Assembly: GCF_000577275.2 (NCBI RefSeq)
Contig: NZ_HG916852.1
Location: forward strand, 3,315,001-3,379,000
DNA length: 64,000 nt
Reading direction: 5' to 3'
Source of the DNA: Rhizobium favelukesii
GTDB taxonomy: Bacteria; Pseudomonadota; Alphaproteobacteria; Rhizobiales; Rhizobiaceae
The notes beneath the pieces are model-generated. The model was not told the DNA's origin and searched no databases. It saw only the letters and a list, made by a program, of their open reading frames with translations. Within the stretch, counting starts at the first letter, position 1. Every line of letters starts with the position of its first letter. This document shows, one piece after another, positions 1 through 9,738 of this stretch. The translations under genes and the position numbers were made by a program.

Positions 1-1
1 G

Positions 2-796
2 CGCTCACCTCAAAAGTCGCGCGAACGCGCAAGACCGAACGGCGAGGAGCCCGGCAAGCGGGTGACCTTGCCGCGCGCGCTTTCCAAGCTTGGCCACTGC
101 TCGCGGACGCAGGCTGAACGGCTGATCCTGGATGGCCGCGTATCGGTCGATGGACGTAAAGTCACCGACATCTCCGCCTGGGTCGACCTGGCATCGGCGA
201 AGATCCGGGTCGACGGAACCGATGTGGTCGCCGAAGCGAAGATCTATCTGATGTTGAACAAGCCGCGTGGACTGGTAACGACGCGCGACGATCCCGAGGG
301 CCGGCCGACCGTCTATGACTGCCTCAAGGATTTCGAAGCTCCGCATCTCTCGCCCGTCGGCAGGTTGGACAAGGCGAGCGAAGGCTTGCTGCTCTTTACC
401 AACGATACGGTCTTCGCCCAGACGCTGCTCGATCCCCTCACCCACATCACGAAGACCTACCATGTCCAGGTCAACCGGATCATGGACAGCGAAATGCTGG
501 CTGCGATGACTTATGGCGTCCGCCACGACGGCGAAGTTTTGAAGGCAACGTCCGCGACGCTGTTGAGGAGCGGCGACAAGAACGCCTGGATCGAGGTCGA
601 ACTCGATGAGGGCCGCAACCGCCAGATCCGCCGCATGCTGGAAACCCTGGATGTCGAATGCCTTCGCCTCGTGCGGGTTGCGATTGGAGGTTTAGCGCTC
701 GGCGAGTTGCCGAGGGGTGCAGTGCGCGTGTTGACGGATGCAGAACTGAAAGAGCTGCGCAAGCGCGCAGGCATGGAAATGGCAAGACGGAATTGA
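2..796 (+). CDS. RsuA/RluB-family pseudouridine synthase (5' end outside window)
   Basis: Converts a specific uridine of rRNA to pseudouridine; the exact site cannot be told from sequence. The frame is open to the left edge with no stop, so the true N-terminus probably lies upstream; GTG at 62 is the only in-window start that precedes the conserved part. Counting from that GTG, residues 1-50 form an S4 RNA-binding domain (LSKLGHCSRTQAERLI) and the catalytic loop GRLDKASEG sits at 100-108 with Asp103 as the expected nucleophile; LNKPRG at 65-70 and the later GRNRQIRRM are also family motifs. It ends 4 bp before the next gene, suggesting co-transcription. Family call is firm, target unknown. 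Confidence 0.85.
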   Translation, partial: RSPQKSRERARPNGEEPGKRVTLPRALSKLGHCSRTQAERLILDGRVSVDGRKVTDISAWVDLASAKIRVDGTDVVAEAKIYLMLNKPRGLVTTRDDPEGRPTVYDCLKDFEAPHLSPVGRLDKASEGLLLFTNDTVFAQTLLDPLTHITKTYHVQVNRIMDSEMLAAMTYGVRHDGEVLKATSATLLRSGDKNAWIEVELDEGRNRQIRRMLETLDVECLRLVRVAIGGLALGELPRGAVRVLTDAELKELRKRAGMEMARRN

Positions 797-800
797 GTGC

Positions 801-1496
801 ATGACGGAATTGGCGGCGCACGAGTTTTGGCAGAAGATCCACAGCCCGGGCACCTTCAGGAGCGACGGCGATTTCTCCACATCCTATATCGCCGAGCTTG
901 AAGACGGGCGCCAGCTTCGATTGCCGGTACGCGTGCTGGCAGACGGCCAACATGCGCTGGCCTCCCTGATCATCAATCAGGCAAGCTTCGAAATTCTCGA
1001 TGTACTGGCGCAATCGCTTGCCGAGAAGCTCAAGTCTTTTGAGGTCGACGTTGTTGCCGGCCTGCCGACACTTGGTCTGACGCTCGCAGCGGCCGTGGCT
1101 CAGAGGTTGGGGCATACGCGATATGCGCCGCTCGGGACCTCTCGGAAGTTCTGGTACCGCGATGACCTGTCGGTGGCGCTCTCGTCGATTACCACCCCCA
1201 CCCAACAGAAGCGTCTTTATATAGATCCGCGTATGCTGCCGCTGCTGGAGGGGCGACGTGTGGCGCTGGTCGATGACGTCATCTCCAGCGGAACCTCGAT
1301 CGTTTCGGGCCTGCGGCTTCTTGCCGGGTGCGGGGTCGAGCCTGTTGCGATCGGTGCGGCGATGCTACAGTCACGCCGCTGGTGCGAGACCCTCGATGCT
1401 GCCGGTTCGCAATGGCGGGAAAGAACAGTTGGTGTGCTCTCCACCCCGATGCTGGAGATCACCGAGACCGGCACCTGGCGCCGGCCTGCTGTCTGA
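801..1496 (+). CDS. Phosphoribosyltransferase-family protein
   Basis: A 231-residue protein with the PRPP-binding signature VALVDDVISSGTS at residues 154-166, the hallmark of type I phosphoribosyltransferases (two acidic residues followed by a glycine/serine/threonine loop). A flexible-loop region with FWYRDD lies near residue 116. The N-terminal part is not close to apt, hpt or pyrE as far as I can recognise, so the base it uses is unknown. It starts 4 bp after the pseudouridine synthase and ends 99 bp before a permease gene. A role in nucleobase salvage is plausible because purC lies downstream, but this is inference. Confidence 0.75.
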   Translation: MTELAAHEFWQKIHSPGTFRSDGDFSTSYIAELEDGRQLRLPVRVLADGQHALASLIINQASFEILDVLAQSLAEKLKSFEVDVVAGLPTLGLTLAAAVAQRLGHTRYAPLGTSRKFWYRDDLSVALSSITTPTQQKRLYIDPRMLPLLEGRRVALVDDVISSGTSIVSGLRLLAGCGVEPVAIGAAMLQSRRWCETLDAAGSQWRERTVGVLSTPMLEITETGTWRRPAV

Positions 1497-1595
1497 GCGC
1501 ATCATCAGCGTGGAGCGCGGAATGCGATATTTCGCTCTGTACAGCGCAGGCCGAACCGCTACATTCTCGCCGTGGATTGAGGTTCGGGGCAAACC

Positions 1596-3347
1596 ATGAC
1601 GTTCGATCAAGCATCCTTGCTGATCCTCCTGCTCGCGATGCTCGTTCTGTTTTCGTTGGAGCGCTTCCGCATCGAGGTGGTCGCGATTTCAGGCCTGCTC
1701 GCCGGTTATGCTCTCCATCTTTATTCCGCAGAGCAGGTTTTCTCCGGCTTTGCCAGTCCAGTGGTCGTCACCGTCGTCGAGATCCTGCTCATCGTGCAGG
1801 TCCTTGCGCGGGCGCAACTTTTCGGTCAGCTCGCGGATTTTTTCGTACGGGCCAGATTTTCAAATACTGCGGTCATCGCCACCTTGTCGGGAGCGGCCGG
1901 CTTCATCTCCATCTTCATGAATGACATCGGCGCCTTTTCGATCGCCCTACCGGCAACGCTGCGCGTGAGTGCCGCGCTCGCGATACCAAAACGGCAATTG
2001 ATCATGCCCATCTCCTTTGCTGCCCTCTTGGGTGGGATCGTATCGCTGATCGGCACGCCCGCGAACATGCTTGTCAGCAATGCCTGGAAGGAGGCAAGCG
2101 GCACCGGCTTTCGCCTTTTCGATTTTGCCTATGTCGGCCTTCCGGTCGCCACCGTCGGCATCGTGCTGACGGCATGGTTCGCACCGCGCCTGTTTCCGAA
2201 CGAAATCGACGAGGCGCTTTCGGCAGAACTTGCCTCGCCGCCGAGACGCAGGATCACGGAACGACGTATCCCTGCGGGCTCCTCGCTGATCGGTGCGCGC
2301 CTCTCGGATCTGCCCGATCGGTTCTCGCTGCAGCCGCATACGCTCGTTCGCAATGACAAGTTCGTGTTCGGTATGCCGGAGAAATTGGTCGTCGAGGCGG
2401 GCGACCTGCTGTTAGCCGAAGCGGACGATACGGTGTTTGATGGGCTTCAAACGTCCGGAACGCTGCTTCCGCAGCGACGTCCGAGGGCAGCCATGGCCGA
2501 TCTCGACTCCGTCGAGGCGGTCGTGATGCCGGAGAGCACACTGGTCGGCTCGCGACTGCATTCTCTGGAGGTATTCAGCAGCCGCGACGTCACGGTTTCC
2601 GCCCTCTCGATGCGCTCACCGCGGATCGAGGGGCGCTTTGCCGATCTGCAGTTGTCGATCGGCGACATTCTGGTGTTGGAGGGCGAGCAAAAGGCGATCG
2701 CCGAAGCGCTCGAGGAGTGCGAGTGTCTCCCGCTGGCGTCGCAACCGCCGTCCCGAATGTCGGTATCGTCCTGGCAGCCCTTTGCCATTTTCGCCGCAGG
2801 CGTCGCGGCGACGGCCTTCGAACTCGTCACGCCTGATCTTGCGTTTGCGGGCGTCGTGCTTGCCCTGGCACTCCTTAATTACCTGAACATTCGCCAGGCG
2901 ATGGCCGACCTCAACTGGCCAATTATCATCATGCTTGGCGCGATGATCCCGATAGGTTCCGCCGTCGCTACAACCGGCACCGCCCAAGTCATCGCGGCGG
3001 CGCTCGGTTCCATGGTGTCGCTGGCCGAACCGACCACGGGGGTGGCGCTCGTTCTCTTTCTGTCAATGCTCCTGACGCCCTTTGTCAACAACGCGACCGT
3101 CGCGATCGTCATGAGCCCCATCGCCGTCGCCTTCGCAGCAACCGGGCATCAGTCTCCATCCGCCTATCTGATTGCCGTCGCCGCAGGCGCCTCGCTGGAT
3201 TTTCTGACGCCGTTCGGCCACCATAACAATACGCTGGCGATGGGCGTCGGGAGCTACCGCTTCAGCGACTTCCTGAAGGCCGGCGCACCGCTGACGGTGG
3301 TGAGCTATGGTCTTACACTACTTCTCATCTATCTCTTCTGGCTTTAG
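1596..3347 (+). CDS. SLC13/DASS-type permease with two RCK_C (TrkA-C) domains
   Basis: An inner-membrane anion/sulfur-compound or dicarboxylate permease of the divalent anion:Na+ symporter group. The 583-residue protein has two hydrophobic halves (about residues 5-195 and 390-583) separated by a soluble insert with two TrkA-C-like repeats (each with a GDxLxxE segment: GDLLLAEADD and GDILVLEGEQ). Family half-repeat signatures are visible: IGTPANMLV in the first half and FVNNATVAIVMSP and DFLTPFGHHNN in the second. Such permeases often move sulfate, thiosulfate or organic diacids; substrate not determinable here. The preceding 99 bp carry no strong ribosome-binding site. Confidence 0.85.
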   Translation: MTFDQASLLILLLAMLVLFSLERFRIEVVAISGLLAGYALHLYSAEQVFSGFASPVVVTVVEILLIVQVLARAQLFGQLADFFVRARFSNTAVIATLSGAAGFISIFMNDIGAFSIALPATLRVSAALAIPKRQLIMPISFAALLGGIVSLIGTPANMLVSNAWKEASGTGFRLFDFAYVGLPVATVGIVLTAWFAPRLFPNEIDEALSAELASPPRRRITERRIPAGSSLIGARLSDLPDRFSLQPHTLVRNDKFVFGMPEKLVVEAGDLLLAEADDTVFDGLQTSGTLLPQRRPRAAMADLDSVEAVVMPESTLVGSRLHSLEVFSSRDVTVSALSMRSPRIEGRFADLQLSIGDILVLEGEQKAIAEALEECECLPLASQPPSRMSVSSWQPFAIFAAGVAATAFELVTPDLAFAGVVLALALLNYLNIRQAMADLNWPIIIMLGAMIPIGSAVATTGTAQVIAAALGSMVSLAEPTTGVALVLFLSMLLTPFVNNATVAIVMSPIAVAFAATGHQSPSAYLIAVAAGASLDFLTPFGHHNNTLAMGVGSYRFSDFLKAGAPLTVVSYGLTLLLIYLFWL

Positions 3348-3428
3348 TAGCGGGTTTGCTTGACATCCCCGGCGATGGAACTAGAGCAGGGGAAAGTTCA
3401 CGATCAATGCAGAAGGATGGTCGAGCCC

Positions 3429-4373
3429 GTGCGAATCCTCTCCGAAGCCCATTTCCCAGAGCTCCCCAATTACTATCGCGGTAAGGTTCGCGAGAATTAC
3501 GACCTTCCGGACGGGCGGCGCATCATCATCAGCACCGACAGACTGAGCGCCTTCGACCGCATTCTTACCTGCATTCCCTACAAGGGTCAGGTGCTGACGC
3601 AGACGGCTCGCTACTGGTTCGAGGCGACGAAGGACATCTGCCCCAATCACATTCTCGACTATCCGGATCCGAACGTTGTCATCGGCAAGCGTCTCGATAT
3701 CCTGCCGGTCGAAATCGTCGTCCGCAGCTATCTCGCCGGGACGACGGGGACATCGATCCTCACTCTTTATAAGAAGGGCGAGCGCGAGATGTACGGCATG
3801 CGACTGCCGGACGGCATGCGCGACAATCAGAAGCTTCCGACGCCGGTTATCACGCCGACGAGCAAGGAATTCGATGGTGGCCACGACGAACCGCTGACGC
3901 CGGCAGAGATCGTCGAGCGAAGACTCTTGACCAAGGAGCAATGGGATACGCTGTCGCGTTACGCGCTGGCTCTCTTCGAGCGCGGCCAGGAACTTGCGGC
4001 CAAGCGGGGACTCATCCTCGTCGACACCAAATACGAGTTCGGCACGGACGAGAGCGGCGACATCATTCTCGCGGATGAAATTCATACACCAGACAGCAGC
4101 CGCTACTGGCACGCCGACAGCTATCAGGCAAGCTTCGAGGCAGGAACGCGCCCGACAAGCTTCGACAAGGACTTTGTTCGCGCCTGGGTTGCGGAGCGCT
4201 GCGACCCCTACAAGGACGAGATCCCGGAGATCCCGGTCGAGCTGATCCAGCAGACCTCCGACGTCTACATCAAGGCCTACGAAAGCATCACGGCGCAACG
4301 CTTTGTTCCCGACAACAGCGGCGCAACCCCGGTCGAGCGCATCCGTAAAAATCTGTCAGCCTACTTCTCTTAA
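3429..4373 (+). CDS. purC: Phosphoribosylaminoimidazole-succinocarboxamide (SAICAR) synthase
   Basis: Joins CAIR and aspartate with ATP to give SAICAR in de novo purine synthesis, in the cytosol. The conserved N-terminal hairpin GKVRENYDL and the nucleotide/substrate segments [37 protein letters not shown] and LVDTKYEFG are present. From GTG 3429 (VRILSEAHF) it is 314 residues, the usual size of the longer SAICAR synthase type. ATG 3417 is an alternative; a GA-rich AGAAGG at 3411-3416 fits the GTG better (12 bp) than the ATG (0 bp). A TTG start at 3360 would add 23 residues without homology. Rhizobia often carry this form as a second purC. Followed by a strong terminator. Confidence 0.9.
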   Translation: MRILSEAHFPELPNYYRGKVRENYDLPDGRRIIISTDRLSAFDRILTCIPYKGQVLTQTARYWFEATKDICPNHILDYPDPNVVIGKRLDILPVEIVVRSYLAGTTGTSILTLYKKGEREMYGMRLPDGMRDNQKLPTPVITPTSKEFDGGHDEPLTPAEIVERRLLTKEQWDTLSRYALALFERGQELAAKRGLILVDTKYEFGTDESGDIILADEIHTPDSSRYWHADSYQASFEAGTRPTSFDKDFVRAWVAERCDPYKDEIPEIPVELIQQTSDVYIKAYESITAQRFVPDNSGATPVERIRKNLSAYFS

Positions 4374-4387
4374 TGTCGCCGGGCAGG

Positions 4388-4416
4388 AAGCCTGCAACAT
4401 GGGCTTGCAGGCTTTC
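4388..4416 (+). terminator. Terminator hairpin after purC
   Basis: A perfect 10-bp inverted repeat, AAGCCTGCAA (4388-4397) and TTGCAGGCTT (4405-4414), with a 7-nt loop, lies 14 bp after the purC stop. The trailing T-run is short, so termination may be partly factor-dependent. Confidence 0.7.
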
Positions 4417-4475
4417 AGTCGTCGGCGCTAGCATCTGCAAAACTGGGTGCCGACCTCGAGCCGGCGGGGGAATGG

Positions 4476-5078
4476 ATGGCACGCAGGCCAAGACGCAAGG
4501 CCGAAGAGACCCGTGAAGACATTCTGTCTATGGCAGAATTGTTGTTCCGCCAACGCGGTTTCGTCGCCGTTTCCATCGCCGACATTGCCGCCTCGCTCGG
4601 TATGTCGCCGGCCAACGTCTTCAAGCATTTCCGTTCCAAAACCGCGCTTGTCGACGCCATTGCGGAACGCCACCTCGGCGACGTCGCAGATCGCTTTGCC
4701 ACCTTTGACGACGAACTGCCGCCAAACGAGCAGCTGCTGCGCTTTGTGTTGCGCCTGCTCGACAGCCATCTGCAGGACATCCAGCAGAACCCATATATCT
4801 TCGAAATGGTCCTGATGACGGTGCAAGCCAAACTCGAGGCCGGCAATCGATATAGGGAGCGCATCGTTCAGAAGCTCGACGAAATCATACGGGACGGTAT
4901 CGCCAAGGGACGCTATCATTGCAGCAGCCCGGAAGATGCCGCCAACACCGTCGCCGATGTCCTGGCGAGCGTCCTGCACCCGGTTCTGATCGCCCGTGAT
5001 GATAAGGACACACTTGTCCACCGCGCAAGGCAGATCGTCATTTTCGTAGATGCCGCACTGCAAAATTGCGCTTGCTAA
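4476..5078 (+). CDS. TetR-family repressor, likely controls the adjacent RND efflux operon
   Basis: A 200-residue TetR/AcrR regulator. Residues 9-60 hold the N-terminal helix-turn-helix (ETREDILSMAELLF, then VSIADIAASLGMSPANVFKHFRSK), and the rest is an all-helical ligand-binding region as usual. ATG 4476 is preceded by GGGGG (4466-4470); an ATG at 4472 is out of frame. It lies directly upstream of and codirectional with the adaptor-pump-channel operon, with 137 bp between, the arrangement of efflux repressors such as AcrR and AmeR. Two inverted repeats in that gap are candidate operators. Drug or plant-compound ligand unknown. Confidence 0.85.
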   Translation: MARRPRRKAEETREDILSMAELLFRQRGFVAVSIADIAASLGMSPANVFKHFRSKTALVDAIAERHLGDVADRFATFDDELPPNEQLLRFVLRLLDSHLQDIQQNPYIFEMVLMTVQAKLEAGNRYRERIVQKLDEIIRDGIAKGRYHCSSPEDAANTVADVLASVLHPVLIARDDKDTLVHRARQIVIFVDAALQNCAC

Positions 5079-5109
5079 GTGACGATTCATAACTTACGTC
5101 ACTTCGTAA
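5077..5109 (+). promoter_or_regulatory. Candidate TetR operator upstream of efflux operon
   Basis: A perfect 8-bp inverted repeat AAGTGACG (5077-5084) and CGTCACTT (5097-5104) with 12 nt between overlaps a second one, TTACG (5094-5098) and CGTAA (5105-5109). It begins at the last codon and stop of tetR, 107 bp before the adaptor start. Position and symmetry fit a repressor site; binding is inferred. Confidence 0.5.
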
Positions 5110-5160
5110 AGTCTTTCTTAAATTCGGATCAGTGGCATTCGATTCTGGATCGATGATCGG

Positions 5161-5179
5161 CCTTCATCGTTGATGAAGG
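5161..5179 (+). promoter_or_regulatory. Perfect palindrome/hairpin in efflux operon leader
   Basis: CCTTCATC (5161-5168), GTT, GATGAAGG (5172-5179) is a perfect 8-bp inverted repeat, 36 bp before the adaptor ATG. It could be a second repressor site or an mRNA hairpin in the leader. Confidence 0.45.
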
Positions 5180-5215
5180 TCATTGGTTCGGACGCCACCG
5201 CACAAGGAATTCATT

Positions 5216-6433
5216 ATGATACGGCGCATTTTCCTCGTTTCGTCCGCACTTGCTATCGGCGGCTTGCTCGTCGCATGCAGCGATAGCGGTAACAAGCAGG
5301 GCGCAGCCGGCACCGCTGGCGCAGCCGCTCAACAGGCCGCCCCGGTTGGCGTCATATCCCTGGCGAAGGGCACCTTCCCCGTCACCACGATCCTGCCCGG
5401 CCGCGCCGAAGCTTCGCAGATCGCCGACATTCGCCCACAGGTTAGCGGCATCATTCGCGAGATCCCCTTCAAGGAAGGTGGCGAAGTCAAGAAGGGCGAC
5501 GTTCTTTATCAGATCGAAGACGCGCCTTATCTGGCAACTGCTGCGCAGGCGCGCGCCGCCATTGCCAAGGCAGAAGCAAGCGTTCCAAGCGCGCAAAGCA
5601 ATTTCGATCGTTATCAGCGCCTTGTCGGTTCCGGCGCAACGCAGATCGAGCTTGAGACGGCGCGCACCAATCTTCTGCAGGCGCAGGCCGAGGTCGAATC
5701 CGCAAAGGCGGCCCTGACCGCCGCCGAAATCGATGTCGACCACACGAAGATCACTGCGCCCTTCGACGGCGTGATCGACCAGACGGCATACAATGTCGGC
5801 AACGTCGTCGCGGCCAACCAGACGACGGCGCTCACCACCGTGCGCCAGCTCGATCCCGTCTATATCCTCCTGACGGAATCGAGCACCAACTTGCTGCGGC
5901 TTCGCGACGCGATCCGCCGTGGCGAAGTCAAGGGCAATGCCGGCAACGCCGCCTTCCGCCTGATCCTGGAAAACGGCAAGGAATATGATCAGAAGGGCAC
6001 CCTCGACATGTCGAAGTCCGTCGTCAGCGAGACGACCGGCACCTTCATCATCCGCGTCCGCTTTCCGAATCCTGATCACGTCATCCTGCCCGGCATGTAT
6101 GTCCGCGCCACGCTAGAACTCGGTGCAGAGGTCGGCTATGCGCTGCCGCAGCTTGCCACCAGCCGGAATGCAAATGGTGAGTTGACCGCGCAGTTCGTCT
6201 CGGCCGACGGCAAGGTCGAAACCCGCATCTTCGAGAATGCATCGCCCTCCAACAATGCTTGGCTCGTTGCCGAGGATATCAAGGACGGCGACCAGTTGAT
6301 CGTCAGCGGCCTGCAGTCGATTGCGGCAGGCATGCCCGTCAAGCCAATGCCGATGAAAATCAATGAAAAGGGCATCGTTGTGCCCGCTGATCAGGCCGCA
6401 TCCGGTGAAGCGCAAAAGCCCGCCGCGAAGTAA
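5216..6433 (+). CDS. RND efflux periplasmic adaptor lipoprotein (membrane fusion protein)
   Basis: The periplasmic bridge between an RND pump and an outer-membrane channel. The start chosen is ATG 5216 (CAAGGAAT just upstream); it gives a 405-residue protein beginning MIRRIFLV with a lipobox LLVAC, so the mature protein is lipid-anchored at Cys. An upstream GTG-type start would put 11 residues before a clean signal peptide. Domains follow AcrA: barrel-sandwich (DIRPQVSGII.. and ITAPFDGVID), a helical hairpin (about 90-170) and a beta-barrel plus membrane-proximal domain (FPNPDHVILPGMYVRA). First gene of the operon; 43 bp precede the pump gene. Confidence 0.92.
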   Translation: MIRRIFLVSSALAIGGLLVACSDSGNKQGAAGTAGAAAQQAAPVGVISLAKGTFPVTTILPGRAEASQIADIRPQVSGIIREIPFKEGGEVKKGDVLYQIEDAPYLATAAQARAAIAKAEASVPSAQSNFDRYQRLVGSGATQIELETARTNLLQAQAEVESAKAALTAAEIDVDHTKITAPFDGVIDQTAYNVGNVVAANQTTALTTVRQLDPVYILLTESSTNLLRLRDAIRRGEVKGNAGNAAFRLILENGKEYDQKGTLDMSKSVVSETTGTFIIRVRFPNPDHVILPGMYVRATLELGAEVGYALPQLATSRNANGELTAQFVSADGKVETRIFENASPSNNAWLVAEDIKDGDQLIVSGLQSIAAGMPVKPMPMKINEKGIVVPADQAASGEAQKPAAK

Positions 6434-6476
6434 TCGCGACGAACCGTGATCAGAGCCGCACAGGAACAGTAAGCCA

Positions 6477-9400
6477 ATGGCCAAGTTTTTCATCCGACGC
6501 CCGATCTTTGCTTGGGTCATCGCGATCACGATCATGCTCGCGGGCTTGCTCGCAATCTTCACGTTGTCGATTTCGCAATATCCTGACATCGCACCGACCA
6601 CGGTGCGCATCAATGCGACCTATCGCGGCGCGAGCGCCGAAACCGTCGAAAAATCGGTGACGACCATCATCGAAGATGGCATGACCGGCCTCGACGACCT
6701 GACCTATATGACGTCGACCTCGTCGACCGGGTCTGCCAGCATTTCGCTGACGTTCGGCACCAGCGTCGACCCCGACATCGCGCAGGTGCAGGTCCAGAAC
6801 AAGCTCCAGCTGGTCCAGTCCAAGCTGCCCGGTGACGTCATCGACGCCGGCATCAGCGTCACCCGCTCGACCTCGAGCATTCTGCTCGTCGGTTCGCTGG
6901 TTTCGACCGACGGCAAGCGCAACTCGGTTGACCTCGGCAACATCATGTCGACGTCCATTGAAGATCAGATCCAGCGCCTGGAAGGCGTCGGCAGCATCAA
7001 TATCTTCGGCTCCGGCTACGCCATGCGCGTCTGGCTCGATCCCTACAAGCTGTTGAAATACCAGCTGACGACCGGCGACGTTACATCCGCAATCGAGGCG
7101 CAGAACACTCAGGTTTCGGTCGGCTCGCTCGGCGCCCAGCCGGCCGTCGACGGCCAGCAGCTCAACGTCACTATCACCGCGCAGAGCCAGCTGACCACCG
7201 TTTCCGACTTCGAGCACATCATCCTGAAGGTCGAGAAGGACGGCTCCACCGTCCGCCTCAGCGACGTCGCGCGCATCGAGATCGGCCAGGAAAGCTACGG
7301 CGGCTCGTCGCGCTACAACAGCCAGCCGTCAAGCGGCTTTGCCGTCAACCTCGCCATCGGCGCCAACGCAATCGATACAGCCGCCCGCGTCCGCTCTGCC
7401 CTCGACACCATCAGTCGTGGCCTGCCTGAGGGCGTGGAGATCACCTATCCCTACGACACGACGCCGTTCGTCGAGCTGTCGATCGAAAAGGTCGTTCACA
7501 CGCTGATCGAAGCCATTGTCCTCGTCTTCATTGTTCTGCTGGTCTTCCTGCAGAACCTCCGGGCAACGCTCATTCCGACGATTGCCGTGCCGGTGGTTCT
7601 GCTCGGCACTTTCGGCATCCTCGCGCTAGCCGGGTATTCGATCAACACACTGACGATGTTTGCCATGGTGCTCGCAATCGGTCTTCTCGTCGACGATGCG
7701 ATCGTGGTCGTCGAAAACGTCGAGCGCATCATGACGGAAGAGAAGCTCTCACCGCTCGAAGCGACCGAGAAGTCGATGGGCGAAATCACCGGCGCAATCG
7801 TCGGCATTGCACTCGTGCTGACCGCCGTTTTCATCCCGATGGCGTTCTTCGGCGGCTCGACCGGCATCATCTACCGCCAGTTCTCCGTGACGATCGTGTC
7901 TGCGATGCTGCTCTCGGCCGTGGTTGCGATCGTGCTGACCCCCGCGCTCTGCGCGACCATGCTGAAGCCCGTTGCCGAACACCGGAAGCACCGGATCGGC
8001 GATTGGTTCAACCGCAACTTCACGCGTTCCACCAACGGCTATGTCAGAACCATCGGCTACCTGCTCAAACGGCCGATCCGCGTCATGCTCGTCTTTCTTC
8101 TCATCGGCGTCGGTTGCGCTTATCTGTTCAACCGCCTGCCGAGCTCCTTCCTGCCGCAGGAAGATCAGGGCGTTCTGCTGACCATCGTCACCACGCCTCC
8201 CGGGTCGACCACACAGCAGACCCAGGCCGTCGTCGAGAAGGTGGAGAAATACTACCGCGAGAACGAGAAGGATGCCGTCGATTCCGTCTTTGGTGCCCTT
8301 GGCTTCGGCTTCAACGGCTCCGGTCAGAACAGCGCGATCGTCTTCACGAAACTCAAGGACTTCTCGCTCCGCACGGCCCCCAACCTGCATGCGCAAGCCG
8401 TCGTAACGCGCGCCCTTAAAACCTTCTTCACCTTCCGTGAAGCGCAAGTTTTCGCGTTGTTGCCACCGGCCATCCAGGGTCTCGGCGTCTCGAGCGGCTT
8501 CTCCATGTATCTCGTCGATACTGGCGGTCATGGCACCGACGCTCTGGACGCTGCCTCGAAGCGCTTGATTCAGGCTGCAAACTCCAGCGGCAAGGTCGTG
8601 GCGCTGCGCAGCAACAACAAGGACGTCGAGCCGCAGATGAAGATTGTCATCGACCAGGAGAAGATCGGCGCGATGGGCGTCGATATCGCCGCGGTCAACT
8701 CGATGCTCTCGGTCATCTTTACAGGCCGCGACGTCAACGACTTCACGTTAAACGGCGAGATCAAGCCGGTCTATGTGCAGGGCGATGCCCCCTTCCGCAT
8801 GCAGCCGAACGATCTGGACCATTGGTACGCGCGCAACGCGAGCGGCGAGATGGTTCCGTTCTCGGCCTTCACCCGCACTGAATGGGTCAAGGGCGCCCCG
8901 ACCCTGGCGCGCTTCAACGCGGTGAGCGCCATCCCGCTCGAGGGTGCATCGGCGCCGGGCGTGAGCTCCGGCGACGCCATGAACGAAATGGAAGCTTTGA
9001 CGGCACAGCTTGGTGGCGGCTACACCGTGGCCTGGCAGGGTATCTCTTATCAGGAGCGCTTGTCCGGTTCGCAGGCACCGATGCTCTATGCGATCTCCGT
9101 GCTTGTCGTCTTCCTCTGCCTGGCGGCGCTTTACGAAAGCTGGTCGATCCCGTTCTCGGTCATCATGGCCGTGCCGGTCGGCGTACTCGGCGCCCTTGCC
9201 GCAGCAACGCTCTTTGGTCAGGCAAACGACGTCTACTTCAAGGTCGGCTTGCTGACGACCATAGGTCTGGCGGCGAAGAACGCGATCCTGATCGTGGAGT
9301 TTGCAAAGGACCGGATGGAAACAGGAATGGGACTGCTCGAGGCGACCCTCGAGGCAGCGCGCTTGCGCCTGCGCCCGATTATTATGACCTCGCTTGCCTT

Positions 9401-9581
9401 CATTCTGGGTGTCGTGCCGCTGGCGATTGCAACCGGGGCGGGCTCCGCGGCGCAGAACGCAATTGGCATCGGCGTGCTCGGCGGCATGCTGGCAGCAACC
9501 GCGCTCGGCATCTTCTTCGTCCCCTCATTCTTCGTTGTCATCCGCCGGATCTTCTCGCGGACGCAAAAAAATGAAGCGTGA
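6477..9581 (+). CDS. RND multidrug efflux pump, inner-membrane subunit (AcrB/HAE1 type)
   Basis: A 1034-residue proton-driven exporter of the hydrophobe/amphiphile efflux-1 family. It begins MAKFFIRRPIFAWVIAI, the canonical first membrane helix, and has the proton-relay Asp pair in GLLVDDAIVVVENVER (about residue 400) and the second-half signature GLAAKNAILIVEFAKD. Two large periplasmic loops separate twelve predicted membrane segments, and length matches AcrB (1049) and MexB (1046). Together with the adaptor before it and the channel after it a complete tripartite pump is encoded. The substrate is not deducible. Confidence 0.95.
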   Translation: MAKFFIRRPIFAWVIAITIMLAGLLAIFTLSISQYPDIAPTTVRINATYRGASAETVEKSVTTIIEDGMTGLDDLTYMTSTSSTGSASISLTFGTSVDPDIAQVQVQNKLQLVQSKLPGDVIDAGISVTRSTSSILLVGSLVSTDGKRNSVDLGNIMSTSIEDQIQRLEGVGSINIFGSGYAMRVWLDPYKLLKYQLTTGDVTSAIEAQNTQVSVGSLGAQPAVDGQQLNVTITAQSQLTTVSDFEHIILKVEKDGSTVRLSDVARIEIGQESYGGSSRYNSQPSSGFAVNLAIGANAIDTAARVRSALDTISRGLPEGVEITYPYDTTPFVELSIEKVVHTLIEAIVLVFIVLLVFLQNLRATLIPTIAVPVVLLGTFGILALAGYSINTLTMFAMVLAIGLLVDDAIVVVENVERIMTEEKLSPLEATEKSMGEITGAIVGIALVLTAVFIPMAFFGGSTGIIYRQFSVTIVSAMLLSAVVAIVLTPALCATMLKPVAEHRKHRIGDWFNRNFTRSTNGYVRTIGYLLKRPIRVMLVFLLIGVGCAYLFNRLPSSFLPQEDQGVLLTIVTTPPGSTTQQTQAVVEKVEKYYRENEKDAVDSVFGALGFGFNGSGQNSAIVFTKLKDFSLRTAPNLHAQAVVTRALKTFFTFREAQVFALLPPAIQGLGVSSGFSMYLVDTGGHGTDALDAASKRLIQAANSSGKVVALRSNNKDVEPQMKIVIDQEKIGAMGVDIAAVNSMLSVIFTGRDVNDFTLNGEIKPVYVQGDAPFRMQPNDLDHWYARNASGEMVPFSAFTRTEWVKGAPTLARFNAVSAIPLEGASAPGVSSGDAMNEMEALTAQLGGGYTVAWQGISYQERLSGSQAPMLYAISVLVVFLCLAALYESWSIPFSVIMAVPVGVLGALAAATLFGQANDVYFKVGLLTTIGLAAKNAILIVEFAKDRMETGMGLLEATLEAARLRLRPIIMTSLAFILGVVPLAIATGAGSAAQNAIGIGVLGGMLAATALGIFFVPSFFVVIRRIFSRTQKNEA

Positions 9582-9738
9582 GTGTGATATAAATGCACTG
9601 TGAGAAGATGAGACTCGTTGATACATTGCCGCCAACTGCTTCGGGATGGTGTTTCTCGTATGAGCGAAGCGCGGCCGATAGCGAAGCATGAAGGCTTCTG
9701 ACAAGAATAGATTTGGTCGAGTTACAGGAAGATTTTTA

